Source of the DNA: Urophycis tenuis
Taxonomy: Eukaryota; Chordata; Actinopteri; Gadiformes; Phycidae
Assembly (NCBI GenBank): GCA_036785325.1
Contig: JAXIVH010000006.1
Location: forward strand, 7,886,020-7,950,019
Length of the DNA: 64,000 nucleotides
Direction of reading: 5' to 3'
This document shows positions 1-12,850 of this stretch, piece by piece. Under the pieces are notes generated by a model. It was not told where the DNA came from and ran no database searches. It was given only the letters and a program-made list of their open reading frames with translations. The position numbers were made by a program, and so were the translations under genes. The first letter of the stretch is position 1, and every line of letters starts with the position of its first letter.

Positions 1-375
1 TTCTCCCAGCTGTCCGGGCCATCTGCACTCTAAAGGGGGAAGCCACGGAGCCCTGCCTTTGTACTGGTGGCTATATCAAAAAGCTCATTTTACAGCACTG
101 TGTCGACTAAACGGCCCTCATGTGACAAACGTGGTCTAATGGAGAAGACAGGCAGCATGTAAAAAGCCTGCTGCTGGTTGTAGGACATTACTTGTAACCC
201 CCTTCACCAAAATGAGACAGGACAAGATGGCACATAATTACCATGACACTACATTTCACTGGGACAGGGACTAACACCAGCAGCTGGACTTTACAGTGCT
301 ACTGTTTGGTTCCTCCAGGAGTTCTTTAGGAGTCTGTTTCCTGTCTCCTGTAGACTTACTAGCGAAGGCACATCA

Positions 376-377
<2 letters not shown>

Positions 378-422
<45 letters not shown>
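378..422. repeat. (GT)n microsatellite
   Basis: About 22 uninterrupted GT units in intergenic DNA. Confidence 0.95.
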
Positions 423-427
<5 letters not shown>

Positions 428-1615
428 TCTGACGGGAAAAAAAAAATGAAGAACTTGCTATGGAGCACAACTTCATGGGACTTTATTATGAGAGCTTGGT
501 GTTTCTTTGCATGACTTTAGCTGACGCTTTTATCAAAAGGGCTGTACAATAAGGGCATCCAACCATGAATATATTACCCAGAAACCGGATTAATCAAGTC
601 CAATGTGTGGGTAATATCATTACAAGTACATTAGAAGTACTGCTTTGAGTACTAGATTACAGAAACAAAAAAAAAGGAAAAATGACTTTCTTCTGTTCCT
701 TGGTGTATGAACCAAATAATCCTCATCTGTAAATCTTAGATAATACTGCCTGCTAAAGCCCTCCACAATGTCACATCCAACCCTGTCATCTTGGGTTGGC
801 ACCAGGAACCATTTACAAGGTTCTCTCCTTTCATACCCTCGTTAGCTCAAAGTAAAGAGCTAAGTATCTACCTCTGATAGAGGAGAGACAAGCCCTAACT
901 AAATGGTGGAATGGATCATTTCCTCTTGAGCAAAAATTGGATTGTGGATACCCCATTCATTTTAAACCAAAATAAGTTGTATTTCAGAAAGTTTAATCTT
1001 TTGAAATTAGATATTTCATTGCTCACGGCATTGTTATTAATTACTTTTTTTGCATGTTGCCTAACGTTTTACATGCAAACTTTCGAAAGTGTCGAAAAAC
1101 AAGTAACATCTGAACATTAATTGCAGCATCTGATTGCAATATTTCCCGACACGTGAACGTAATGCAGAACATAAATAATTGCCATATTACAACATAGCAG
1201 CTCTGGCGCTATGGAAATACCAAATTCCCATCCTCGCTAATTTTACATCGTTTGCTGTGTAAAAAGTCAGGGAAACTAACTTAATTCCTACATCTCCTGT
1301 CTGCCGGCGTGTATGAAAAGCCCCAGCGTCTGCACCGCTGGGGCAGACGCAGAGAGACAGCGCACATCCCCACTTGTCAAAGGAAACTTTTATCAATACC
1401 GAGAACACTTGAAGTTTGTTTGCATTTTGTTTTCCAGCACTCTTAACAACTTCAGAAGTCAGATCACAGGAGGACCTGATCAAAGCGCTTCGTGGTTAGC
1501 TCTGGAAACACAGGAGTGCTACGGCACGCTTTGATACTCCACATCAATATTTCAATTCAACAATCGCTTGACATGCACCCATACTCCCGAAGACGAGAGA
1601 CGAAAGGGGAGCGAT

Positions 1616-1680
1616 GGAGAGAGAGAGAGAGAGAGATCCAGAGGAAGTGAGGATCGGTGTGTGTGTGTGTGTGTGGGGGG

Positions 1681-1715
<35 letters not shown>
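1616..1715. repeat. Compound GA / GT / poly-G low-complexity tract
   Basis: A short GA run is followed by a GT run and then about 40 bases that are nearly all G. The homopolymer length is likely to be uncertain in the assembly. Confidence 0.9.
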
Positions 1716-1716
<1 letters not shown>

Positions 1717-3424
1717 GGTGCTTTAGGAAGTTGATGTGAGGAAGAAGTCTTCTTCACCCTGCAAATGTTGGACATGTTGACCTCCACCTCGTATGCGATA
1801 ATATTTTGTCTTGCATGTGGTGTTCCCCAAGAATGTGACTGCCATTTCTTTTTTTAATAATTATTGTAAAACCGGAGGGGATTGTGCTTGATAATTGGCC
1901 CACAAACGCATGGTGTTACTAAGACCTTGACCTCTATTTCCATCATAGATATGGCTTACAAAGTATTACCACACGTACTTCACAGCATGTAACCCTGTGA
2001 TCAGGTTGGATGTGTTTCTGGTCTCATACAGAGAGACTCCGGGAGAGGCGGGGCAGTCTGTGGAACCTCCGTGCGTCTGAATAATTTCATCACGCTGGGC
2101 TGCGTGTTACATACATGCTCTGATCAGAGACACTGGGTATGAAACAAAGGTTTTACAGCAATCCCCCGCAGGTAAATGGCGTTTGGCCCTGTTGCTGACT
2201 GAACAGAGATAATTGTTCACCCATGCGATCCGCTGCCAGTGAGAGTAACAGTGGCTCCATCACATACCTGACTCTACACTACAGCTACATATTCGGCTGT
2301 AGTGGGCAGCAGTTGCCCGATAGATTTAGTATTTTGTATTTCACCATTCCAGTTTCAGATGATATCCTAGCATTGGAACAATGGCGTATCAATGCTAATC
2401 ATTTGCCTAACACAACATTTAAAATGGATGACAACTAATTTTCCCGTGGAAATAGAATTGTTTATTCATCGGGTTTGCTGCGCAGATTGCCTAAAAAAGG
2501 ACTTAATTCCCTACATTAGCTTGTCGCTGTAACACCACACGGTATGAATAAAACAACGCACAAGAGCATAAACAAAAGGAAGGGGGAAAAAAACAACAAT
2601 GGGTTTATGAATGGAACGCTACTCAAAACACACAGCAACACATAAAGGAGCCGAGGTAAATAAATGATTAGCAGCAGCGCTCCACTAGTCAGCCAGTGAG
2701 CATGGGGGGGTTTCAGCAGCCGTGGACCCAAGCCAGTCGATCTCACTGCTTTGTTTTCTGACTGGGAGCGATGTAAACACTTGTCACGTCGGAAATAAAG
2801 AGTCCCTGATCTCAGATGTTATATTGTGTTATATAAAATACCATGCGCCACTCCAGGCGAGAACCCAATCCCAGGAAGAGGATGAGCGCTGTATCGGTTT
2901 ACCACCACTGCAGAGGTGCGGAGTAGATCGCCATCAGGGAGCGTTTGTTGTGAATTGTACTTAACCTCATTGGCATACAACGTGATTGCATTAGATATAA
3001 TAATGTATTCTTCTGCTATTTCTTCTTGTGCGGGGGGGGGTGGGGGGGGGGGGGGGGGCCTTAGGGGAGGTGGAGGGCTGAGGATACACAACACACCACC
3101 CAGGACCCCATGCAACCCGCATTCTCAAAAGAAATCCTGAAACACCATCTGTGATCAAAGCAGGCCTCCCGTCGCCACGGTAACGACACCTGGTGGCGCG
3201 GTTCCAAGTGGAATTGGTAATAATGAAGGGGAGAAAAGATCATACAAGGATCATACAAGGACCACACGCTCAGAGCAGTGCCAAGCAGCCGGGGTGAATG
3301 TATTCCGCTGATGTCACTGCCGGGGTCTTCCGTCAGCTCCGTTTCTTAATGTGAGGGGAAATGACACCCTGTCTTCACCATGCCCAGGATCAGCCCACTG
3401 TTTATGTGTATGCTGTGAGCGGAG

Positions 3425-3475
3425 CAGAGCTTTGAGGAGGAGGAGGAGGAGGAGGAGGAGGAGGAGGGAGGAAAA
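3425..3475. repeat. (GAG)n trinucleotide repeat
   Basis: Roughly a dozen GAG/AGG units in intergenic DNA. The open frames across it are artefacts of the repeat. Confidence 0.9.
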
Positions 3476-4129
3476 TGACACAGAGGCCCTTTCATCTAAA
3501 CCTTGTGGTGTAATTTGCACCTCAGTAAGTTTAATTGATGACTACTGATCAAATGCTTGCCTTTGAAACTAAAATCTTTGGGATGGCTAATTTTACCTCC
3601 CAACCTGCAAAAAGAATTGTTAATGCAACTGGCGACGTGGGTTGTCTTTGTTGTGGTTTATGAAGGATATTTCACTTTATTTATTTATTTATTTTCACAA
3701 ACCAAACTTGTGACCCGCGTGCAGTAAAAAAACACAACGGGCCCCCACGACAACCCGAGAGTTGAAAACACGGAACTGCATAAACTTTGCACTGGAGTTT
3801 CTTTTGGGGCACAGCTGTACTGTACCGCGCACAGACACCTGCGTGCGTATGCCTATCTCGGGAGGACTAGCCCGGGCGTCAGTGTCACTCAGACAAATGC
3901 ACGGCGACGGGTCGAACTGACGCGCGTCAACAGCAGGCTGCTCTGCGCAACTTTCATTCCGCACTTTTCCCACAGCTGAACAGCAGGCTGAGCTTTGCAA
4001 AACAAACCAACAAACAGCAGATCTGACTCGCAGCGTGATGAAAGAGTAAACAACATGGTCTGGTAACATGCCCCAAAACCATGACACTTCCTATGTGGGT
4101 TAGCATGCGGTGTAACCCACTTTCACTGC

Positions 4130-4131
<2 letters not shown>

Positions 4132-4179
<48 letters not shown>

Positions 4180-4194
4180 TGTCTGTCTGTCTGA
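4132..4194. repeat. (GT)n followed by (GTCT)n
   Basis: A GT array of about 23 units passes into four GTCT units. Confidence 0.92.
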
Positions 4195-4935
4195 GCTCCT
4201 GTGTTCGGCGCGCTGTCTTGGTTTTTTACTGCGGGAAGTTACCGTTGTCCCACCGTGGTTCATGCAGACAAGATCAGCCCTAAAGCGTTAGCCTCAAACA
4301 ACCAAATGGACCTAAGGAGTTAAAACACTTCATTATCAACAAAAACATAAACCAAGTCCATCTATTGATGTTGCTTAACTAATTGTAAAACGGGGACTCA
4401 AAAAAGCAGATGTTGCATTTCAAAGCAGTTGAGAGCAAAGAGACAGGTTATGATTTATGCTAAAACGTGTGGCTTCAAAGCATCGAACGCGGCTTCTAAA
4501 CAAATTGAACATGTCAAGCACTATTCACCCAGGACCAGCAGAGGGCCCAGCGCATGCAGATCAGAGGCGTGCGGCTGCCGCTTGTAATATCGCTCACTGG
4601 AGGGGGTGGTCCCACCGGGCCAGGCCCGCACACAGGGGCTAATGCTGGGTAGCGCTAGCTGAAGAGGAGGGGGGTCATGTAAAAATGCAGCTGCAACACC
4701 TGGGCAGAGAATATGCCCCCTGCCCCCCCCCCCCCCCCCCCCCACTCCATCACCAGAGTACCATCACCATAATAGAGGGAGTGGAGAGGTAATGTATATG
4801 TATATAAAACTAGCTCATTATATAGTAGTAATAATGATAATATATATTATCAAAATAATACTAATAATATATGTGCATATACATATAATAAAATAATACG
4901 TAAAATTATATGTATAAAATAATATTATACATGTA

Positions 4936-4939
<4 letters not shown>

Positions 4940-5001
<62 letters not shown>
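4940..5001. repeat. (AAT)n microsatellite
   Basis: About 20 AAT units inside an AT-rich stretch that runs from 4795 to 5050. Confidence 0.93.
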
Positions 5002-5003
<2 letters not shown>

Positions 5004-5105
5004 TGTCAAAATCAAAATAGAAATAGTAATGTATATGTAATATAATATTCACAGTAGGAGGAGTGATATTTTCAGGAGAGATAATGCATATATGATATCA
5101 TATAG

Positions 5106-5180
5106 GATTCATTTACATTTATGGCATTTTGCAGACGCTTTTGTCCAAAGTGACTTACAATAAGTGCATTTGTCAGAATG
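5106..5180 (-). repeat. SINE 3' tail fragment
   Basis: Read on the minus strand, this carries the tail seen repeatedly in the window: a CGCTTTGGA-like core (here with a CACTTTGGAC variant) followed by AAAAGCGTCTGC and then a degenerate AAATG. The tail is widespread in teleost genomes. No tRNA-like promoter is attached, so the copy is truncated. Confidence 0.7.
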
Positions 5181-5206
5181 CACCTATTGTAAATATAATG
5201 ATAATA

Positions 5207-5223
5207 TACTGTTCATATATCTC

Positions 5224-5261
<38 letters not shown>

Positions 5262-5278
5262 GAGATATATGAACAGTA
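5207..5278. repeat. Perfect 72-bp palindrome with a TA-repeat core
   Basis: The left 36 bases, starting TACTGTTCATATATCTCATG, are the exact reverse complement of the right 36 bases. The centre is an (AT)n run. The unique flanks of the TA repeat are themselves palindromic, so it is more than a simple repeat. It sits next to the SINE tail fragment. Confidence 0.9.
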
Positions 5279-5699
5279 GAACAAACATGTGTTATACATC
5301 TCACCCTGTCACAAGTCACGCTGGGAGGATGAACAATGAAACAAAAAGCGCAGCGTAAACATAAACACCAATAACACTCATAACACAAGTGATGTGTCTT
5401 TCTCATCTACCAGGGCAGCGTGGCTGGCAGACGAAGCCAGTGAAGACATCATGCGTGGACCGTGTGCCACAGAAGAGCTGTGAGCAGTGTTATGAGCCAC
5501 ACCTGCGCTTGTCCTGCGACAACGTTGCTGTGAAATGGGTCTGTTGAGAGCAGTGCTGTGATCACATGACCATGTTACACCTGCATCATTCCCACGTGGC
5601 TGTGTGTCTTGGGGGTGGGGTGGGGTGGGGTGGGGTGGGGGGGGGGGGGTTGGCGGAATGGGGGGGATGCCTCTCCATTCCACCACCTCCCCCCATGTC

Positions 5700-5990
5700 A
5701 AGGTGCTAATTAACCAATAACGCATCATCCTGCATATCAGAAAATCATTCTGCATGTCAGACTGCTTGAGTAAAATGCATAGAATATCATACACTTCTCC
5801 ATATCATAGAGTAGAATAACATTCAGCATATCACAGAATATCTCATCATTCTGCATTTCATAGAATGACATTTGATATAATATCATGTAATACACTATCA
5901 TAGAGTTTGGCGTATCATAGAATACCATATAGAAAAGCCTTTCATTCTACTTCTCACAGATTATCATGACATTCTGCAGATCTTACAATA
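5700..5990. repeat. Degenerate ATCATAGAAT-type tandem repeat
   Basis: Variants of TATCATAGAATATCATTCTGCA recur about every 20-25 bases. This is an old, diverged minisatellite with no coding potential. Confidence 0.65.
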
Positions 5991-6090
5991 TCATATAAGT
6001 ATCATAATTATTATTTGAAAGTAATGTATAATATATGAATTTCTCTGCATCACTTTCTACATTTCAATATTATAATTATAATAGTAATGG

Positions 6091-6146
6091 TTGGTAATAG
6101 TAAGAATAATAATAATAATTATTATTATTATTGTTACTATTACCAA
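6091..6146. repeat. Near-perfect palindrome with AAT/ATT core
   Basis: TTGGTAATAGTAAGAATAAT on the left pairs with ATTGTTACTATTACCAA on the right, giving 28-bp arms with a single mismatch and no loop. As at 5207, a microsatellite forms the centre and unique sequence forms the outer arms. Confidence 0.85.
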
Positions 6147-7259
6147 CAAGTATATTTTCCTGTCTGATTCTTTCATTTGATGTAGCCTAGCCTAAATTGG
6201 AAACGGGAGAAACTAATGTCTAAATTTTTAATGAACTTCATAACATCTGCAGTTGTGCTTTGAGAGCGAGAGCTTTTCCTTTTAACCTATTCCAGCACAT
6301 TTGCACACCAAGGTACATCTTGACGCTGGCACTCTTACAGAAAGGAAGGGGGAAAAATCAAAAATGGAAATTTACTCTCACTTGTGTGTGCTGATCAAAG
6401 AAACAGAATTATTCAACTCTCTTTTTTCGCCATTGCTTGATCTTAAAGAAATATAGGGGGAAAGGAAAGGTGCAGGGAAGATGAAGCAGTTGTAGTTACA
6501 GGGCTGTTTTACAGAGCGTTTAATGTCTTCTCCTGTTCTCTCATCTGGTGTGATGCTCCATACCCTTGTTTGCAACTCTCAATTGTTGGCCCAACATATA
6601 GTCTCTATAGTTCCGTACTCTATACAAGAACCACAGTAGGAACAGGTATATGCTGTCAGGCGATTTGTGAATATTAATTCATTGAATAGACTCCTCATTT
6701 GACTGTACCTTACAAGTTTAGAATATGCATACAACAGCTCATTCAGTACATGCATGGCTCAAATATTATCTTCAAATACCAATAAATATAACAATATCAA
6801 CAATAAATAGCACTATAACATGTTTTTATTTGTTTAATTATATATATATATGTAATTTTTATAAAATACGTTTGTAATAGGCCTACTTAATATTTTGATA
6901 TAGATTATGCACCTTGATATACAGTACAATAACTGTTCAACTACTAAGTGTTGATGTAATGATGTTATACTTGCACTGATTGCATTAGATGCCAAACATA
7001 TATTTTGATGCTAAAATATTAAATATGCCTCACTTGTATGTATGAAATATGTACTAGTTGAATGCAATACATTTACATCATTGTGTTCTTGTCTTAGATC
7101 AGATGAATAAGTAAACTCTGCCACCGCATACTGCAGGATCTTGAGGAGGCAAAAAATTTCTGATAAATGACAACCTTATCGAAGCTTTCAATCAAGGACA
7201 TTTGTGTTCAGTTAGCCCATGTTTATATTGTTTCATGATAAATATTAATATAGGAAAGA

Positions 7260-7382
<123 letters not shown>

Positions 7383-7748
7383 ATTATATATTCTTTCCTG
7401 GGTCTAAACAAATCTCACCTAGCTTTGATACATCTCCCTTTGCTGTTTCACTCCATTCTGTGTGAAGCTTGTGAAATAGGAGCGGGGTAGTCAGCCCTCA
7501 TCCCTAACCCCATATCAGGCACCTGTATGGGCAGCCGCTGTCTGATGTGGGGGATAACACGGCACACCAAAGCTCTTTGATACAGCAAACACAATGGCGT
7601 CTCTATAGAGCACCCTGCTCTGTAGCAGTGGCAAAACACATGCATTTTAGAGGGGAAAAAGTACATAGACTGGGTGGTCAATGTAAATATCGCCCAGTAA
7701 ACATTCGACTCAAATAAAAGTTAATAGTTACTTAACTCCGTGTTGTGC

Positions 7749-7826
7749 AGTGTGTGTGTGCGTGCGTGCGTGCGTGCGTGTGTGTGTGCGTGTGTGTGTG
7801 TGTGTGTGCGTGCGTGTGTGTGCGTG

Positions 7827-7860
<34 letters not shown>
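7749..7860. repeat. Interrupted (GT)n/(GC) microsatellite
   Basis: A GT array broken repeatedly by GC units, the usual appearance of an older dinucleotide repeat. Confidence 0.92.
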
Positions 7861-9239
7861 GGCGGGCCTTGCTCACATTTCAAAGACAGATCTTGAGCCA
7901 CAAAAAATGTTTTTCCTGTGTCTCTCCACAAGTGGGCGCTGCTCCCATGTTAAAAGTGGCACATGTGTTATGAGTATGTTTGCATTTATTAAATTAGCCA
8001 GAGAGAACCAAACGACCATTACAAATTATACGCAACTTTTAAAAGATTTGCTAACGTAAGGTCAGAACTAACTAATGTGTTTCGGAGAAAAACACAAGCC
8101 AATTACAAAATGATTTAAAGTCTTCTTCCAAATTTGCTGATTTATGAATAATCTGTTACCTTTGTGTTAATATTAACGTGTTGTTTAACCGTGGGAATCT
8201 TGAATGAACACTCATTGATAAAATCTAAGGTGGAATACTTATTTTATATCCACTACCTGATAAAACCAAAACTAAAGCATGTCATCCTTTTGGTCTGCAG
8301 TCATTTTATACATATAACATCCGGACCGGTGAAAGTGATTTTCATGTTTCCCCACAGAAACAAAGTGTCTATCAACAGCAGACAGTGTTCCAGTTGGTTC
8401 AAATACGCCACTCAAGGATGTGAGCAATGTGTGGCGATGACGTGAATTTCTTCACACTCTCGCCCACAACCAGCACTGTTTTGGGCACGTGCTCCATTAG
8501 AACTTCATAATAAAAAGGATAAATATAAAAAAGGGGAACTTCAACAGTCAGTGGGGTGGAGGGGACAGGGGGGAGCAGTGGTGGTGATGGTGTGGGGGGG
8601 GGGGGGGGGGGGGAGTCTTTGGAAAGGGAGAGGATGGGGCCGGTTCCCTGGGCCTTTGGCTCTGTCTGCCTGCTGAGTGTAGCCATCAGATAACCAGGCC
8701 AGGACAATGGAGCACCATTCTGAGGGCTCTCTTAAAAAGAGCAGGAAGCGTCTGTGTGGTGGGCTCCCTGGGGTCCGCTCAGCCCTGACGGAGCACGCCA
8801 CCGCTCAATGCTGGAAGGAAATGAGGCGGCAGCGGACAACTTCACTGGAGCCAAGCGTGACCTTTTGATGCTGCGTCCACGGGCTGCCGGGTGAGTGGGG
8901 TGATGGAGAGGAGAGTACTACTTAGTTGGTTTCAGATATTGAAGTGAAATCACAATCTCTTATAAAAACATAAAAACAATGATAATTGTGTGTGTGTGTG
9001 TGTGTGTAGGTGTGTGTGTGCATGTATGCCCATGTGCACAGGTCCTCCATCTCAACCCAGCCTGCTTGCTACGTGCTGAATGGTGCTGGGTTAACTGGTG
9101 AGGCATCAGAACCACTTCCTGAGAGTATGGGGAGATGCCAAGGCCCGAGTCCAGCCTTCAAACATTCACGTAGGCTTGGCTTGTTGGGCTCAGTCCCATG
9201 GGAATGGTAGAATGAGAATGTTCGCACTGCATTGGCTCT

Positions 9240-9440
9240 AAAATTTTTGAGATTCAAGATTCAAGACTTCAAGATTCAAGACAACTTTTTTGTCAGTTTT
9301 CATGAATGTACAGGACATACACAAAAACCGAAATGCCGTTTCCCTCAATCCCAGGTGCAGGACAGCTATATACATATCGAGAATAAATATCAAAAATAGG
9401 TATAAAATAGATTAAAATAATTAAAATAGATTAAAATAAT
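9240..9440. repeat. Dispersed repeat, class uncertain
   Basis: It starts with four ATTCAAGA-type units. It then reads TTTTTTGTCAGTTTTCATGAATGTACAGGAC and ends in A-rich sequence with repeated AAAATAGATT. It resembles the common teleost repeat type that begins with direct ATTC/ATTAGA units and a TTTATTGTCATT motif; a related copy may lie at 40960-41165. Confidence 0.45.
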
Positions 9441-10569
9441 GCACTGTTGGGTTCTGCTTTGTTAATGGCTATGAGACAGGCATTCATGTGTTATGCTTGT
9501 GGGTTATACTCAATCAATGTAACACAGGTTTAATGCCACGGGATAACTAATACACAGCTTTGTATCATTGCTTTTACTTTAGCCCACATTCACTTTGACT
9601 AAGAGGTGAGTCAACTGATAACCACATGACCTGTCCTTAACTGAAGTTCAGATCAGCCTTGATGCTCTACTGACTCTTAAGAACCCTCTCCACTGAGCAC
9701 TAGTGGCACTATATCCCACTGGCCATTTGCTTACATTGGGATGGCTAATTTTACAAGCTAGCTTACCTAGAAATAATTAATTCCAAGTTATGAAAACCTT
9801 TATTCTATCGTTCAAATCTAAAACTTACCAAAGATATAGTATTTTAAAGCTACTTTAAGTGTATATTCTTGAGGAGTCAATGCTAGTCGATTTTAGTCAA
9901 TGCTAGAGTCAATGCTGCTTGTTTGACCCCCGCTGGGACCTTCACTGCCATCTCTTGAATTGTGCATTATTTTCTTCTGAGGTGCTGTGCTTCTTTACCT
10001 GTTCGTATTGGTAACGTTTTTGTTTAAAGACACAGACATTTTTATAACTAATCATTCATCCGACCATAAAACAGAATCAGTTTTTTTTCCAGCTCTAATT
10101 GGTTGTTGAGTCAGAAATACAGTAGAATTTTACTCCATTCGCTTACATTTTCAAGGAAAGCACCTTGTATTATGCTACAAATGTCGGCCATTCTTTTAAT
10201 ATACTGTAATACGTCTCTTGGGCAATGTTCTTGACTTTGGCAATGCATATTAGGGAAGTGGCTTCAAAGGACAATGTGTGGCCATTCTGTTGTTATTTCC
10301 AATGCCGTGGACCTGCGGTTAAAAGTGAATCTGGTGTTGATGGAGTGAAGGAGAGGCAGACAATACAGTTGCTCTCACAATAGGGTTCATGGCTGGATTC
10401 CTCTTGTGCACTTGATCAACACAATGCCCTGGCACGGTCAAGGATATAACACACTTCTCAACACTGTACACCCAAAGAGACCTGTCTAGAGAGCCCAGTA
10501 GGTTTGGTTCTCTGAGGCTGCTCAGGACCCCTGGCATTTGCTTGGAAGCAACACCATGAAGTATTCAAG

Positions 10570-10735
10570 GCATATTTAAGGGTAAAGTGGGCCTTTAGCA
10601 GACGCTTTTGTCCAAAGCGACTTACAATCAATACATTTGTGGTGTTTGACATGTGGACAGTTGGAGGAGGAGGATCAATGGGATCGAACCGCCGACCCTA
10701 CGGTTAGTTACTGCCGCTCGTAATTATGTTCTGAA
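10570..10735 (-). repeat. tRNA-derived SINE copy
   Basis: Read on the minus strand, it has a B-box-like GGCGGTTCGATCC, then a segment with CATGTC, and then the shared tail GTCGCTTTGGACAAAAGCG. It matches copies at 30330-30500 and 54185-54325 in order and content. The 5' A-box end is eroded. Confidence 0.7.
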
Positions 10736-11289
10736 CTTTCAGGAGGGTATAGAGCATAGACTGAGACACACTGGCAGCATTTTTTTTTTATGAAGGGGGG
10801 AGTATTTCCAATAGGTTAGAGTTGGGACCAAGATAAGGGGTCACAGGCTACACAAATAAGACCACAGTATTTTGTCAGTATAATTTGGTGAAATCCTCAA
10901 TTCCTTGGGATCTAGACACAAAGGGGAGCAGGCAAGGACAATGACTGTAACTGACAAGAATTCTCCAGTCAGACTAAACACACGCAGCGCTGACAAGAGG
11001 ACCAGCATGGGAAGGCCTATTTTCGCCTATTTTCCTGTTTTGATTGCAGGCACGAGAGGAGCTATATGGCCAGCAAACAATTATCGAGGATGCTCAGGCA
11101 CACACACCCTGTCTTCAGCCTGTGATCCTCTGGGGAGGCCCCTGGGGTGGAGCACAGCCAGAAGGACGAGGGGAAGACAGTTGCAGGGACCAGATGGGGC
11201 TGGCCAGGTATTAGGTGGGAGGTCACAATGTGTTTTTATCACAGGGTTCACCCAGTTGCAATTGAAGAACTGATGACAATAGCATGGAG

Positions 11290-11870
11290 GACAGGGCAGG
11301 ATAGTGTAGAGGACAGGTTAGTGGTGAACAAGGCCACAAGGCAGGATAGTGTAGGGGACAGGGCAGGATGGTGTAGAGATCTAGGACAGGCTGGATAGTA
11401 GTGAACAGGGCAGGATAGTAGTGAACAGTGCAGGATAGTGTAGAGGACAGGGCAGGATAGTGGTGAACAGGGCAGGATAGTAGTAAACAGTGCAGGATAG
11501 TGTAGAGGACAGGATAGTGTAGAGCAGTGGTTCTCAACTGTTGGGTCCCGAAAAAAAGAAAAGAAAAAAATCCTGTGCTTTTATTTTGAAGAGGATTTTT
11601 TATGCAGCGGAGTGCCGAGTATCTTTTATTGCCTTAATGAGTGGCTGAATAGTCTAATAGTACAGTTACTGAAGTGTTATGTTATGTTAAATACATTTGA
11701 GAAGTTGAAAACTTTCCTTGATTTGGGTCGCGGCTTGTCATTAAGGGGTGATGGTGGGTCCCGAAGCCAGACCAGTTGAGAACCACTGGTGTAGAGGACA
11801 GGCTGGATAGTGGTGAACAGGGCAGGATAGTAGTGAACAGTGCAGGATAGTGTAGAGGACAGGGCAGGAG
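11290..11870. repeat. GGCAGGATAGTGTAGAGGACA minisatellite
   Basis: Variants of a roughly 20-bp unit (GGCAGGATAGTGTAGAGGACA or GGCAGGATAGTAGTGAACA) recur many times. The array is split into 11290-11524 and 11789-11870 by a MITE insertion. Long open frames on the minus strand here are products of the repeat. Confidence 0.9.
11525..11788. mobile_element. hAT-type MITE with 16-bp TIRs and 8-bp TSD
   Basis: The element begins CAGTGGTTCTCAACTG and ends with its exact reverse complement CAGTTGAGAACCACTG. It is flanked on both sides by GTGTAGAG, an 8-bp duplication, which is the hAT signature. Its 264 bp include internal GGGTCCCGAA copies near both ends and no transposase. Because the flanking 8-mer is also part of the surrounding minisatellite, the duplication alone is weaker evidence than usual, but the TIRs are perfect. 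Confidence 0.92.
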
Positions 11871-12584
11871 GACAGCCAGCCAAAGACACTGGGTTTCAAA
11901 CCTACATCTCCATATCTATAACCCATACCTGCTGCTTAATGTCATCTGTCAGTGTTCATCGCAAATAGCTATCATCATTGCTTATTATGAAATATGAAAT
12001 AGCAAAATGAAAAACAAACATTGCAAAGGTTGTGAGGAGCTCCAGGTTAGATAAATGAAGTATCAGTGAGAAAAATAGACATAGGGAGAGAAATTGCTTA
12101 CAGAATTTTGACAAGAGGTTATTAGATCTTATACTTATATTGTCTCATATATATACAGTATATAAACAGTATATATATAGCAATTAGCAGCATCATTGCA
12201 TTTTCAATAATACACATAGTCCGAACCGTTGTAAAACCATTGAAATAAAAATGTGAATCTCTTCAACGCATGTCTCTAGTGGTACCTATCAAATGAAAGC
12301 AGTGACATGATATATGGATCCATGAATTATGATGTGGAGAGCGAAGAGCAGGAGGGGCAGGCACAGGGTGAAGACAGCCAGCGGAACGGGAAGGGAGAGG
12401 TAGGAGAGAGGAAGGGAGAGGTAGGAAAGACAGAGAGACACAAGCCGAGGTGGGCCGCCACCAGCCTCCTAGAAAAGGACACGGGGGGTCAGAACAAGCA
12501 TCTCATAGGGGAGATAAGCAACAATTGGAGGAACTTTAGTCCACTAAAAAATCCAGTGGAGCCTCTCCTTGAACCAGAGGATTG

Positions 12585-12585
<1 letters not shown>

Positions 12586-12648
<63 letters not shown>
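12586..12648. repeat. (GA)n microsatellite
   Basis: About 31 GA units. Confidence 0.95.
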
Positions 12649-12650
<2 letters not shown>

Positions 12651-12739
12651 ATCGATGCAGTGTGAGCGAGATGGGTGTTGTAATATTTGTAGTGCTGATA
12701 TTAAAGTTGTTGGAACAACAACCTTAAGACTAACTTGTT

Positions 12740-12850
12740 CACTAATTGCTTGAAACGTGTTCTGGTGACTTGCTTACTGAATTAGCAGCAATGGAGTGTT
12801 TCACCTTCTTCTGACAAATGTCCTTTTGTGCGTCGCTTTTTGTTAAAGTA
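12740..12850 (+). repeat. Truncated repeat of the TTCTGGTGACTTGCTTACTG family
   Basis: It contains TTGAAACGTGTTCTGGTGAC, TTAGCAGCAATGGAGTGTTT and CACCTTCTTCTGACAAATG in the same order as copies at 51185-51335 (plus strand), 30160-30310 and 48570-48790 (both minus). The shared SINE tail breaks off after GCGTCGCTTT. Confidence 0.7.

Noticed and set aside
8707..8895. Possible exon starting ATGGAGCACCATTCTGAGG and a nearby GTGAGT donor
   Set aside because: The frame hits a stop before the donor, no domain is recognised and no partner exon was found.
11223..11926. Minus-strand frames with repeated Tyr/Pro/Leu (HYPALSSTLSC)
   Set aside because: Produced by the 20-bp minisatellite, not by a repeat protein.
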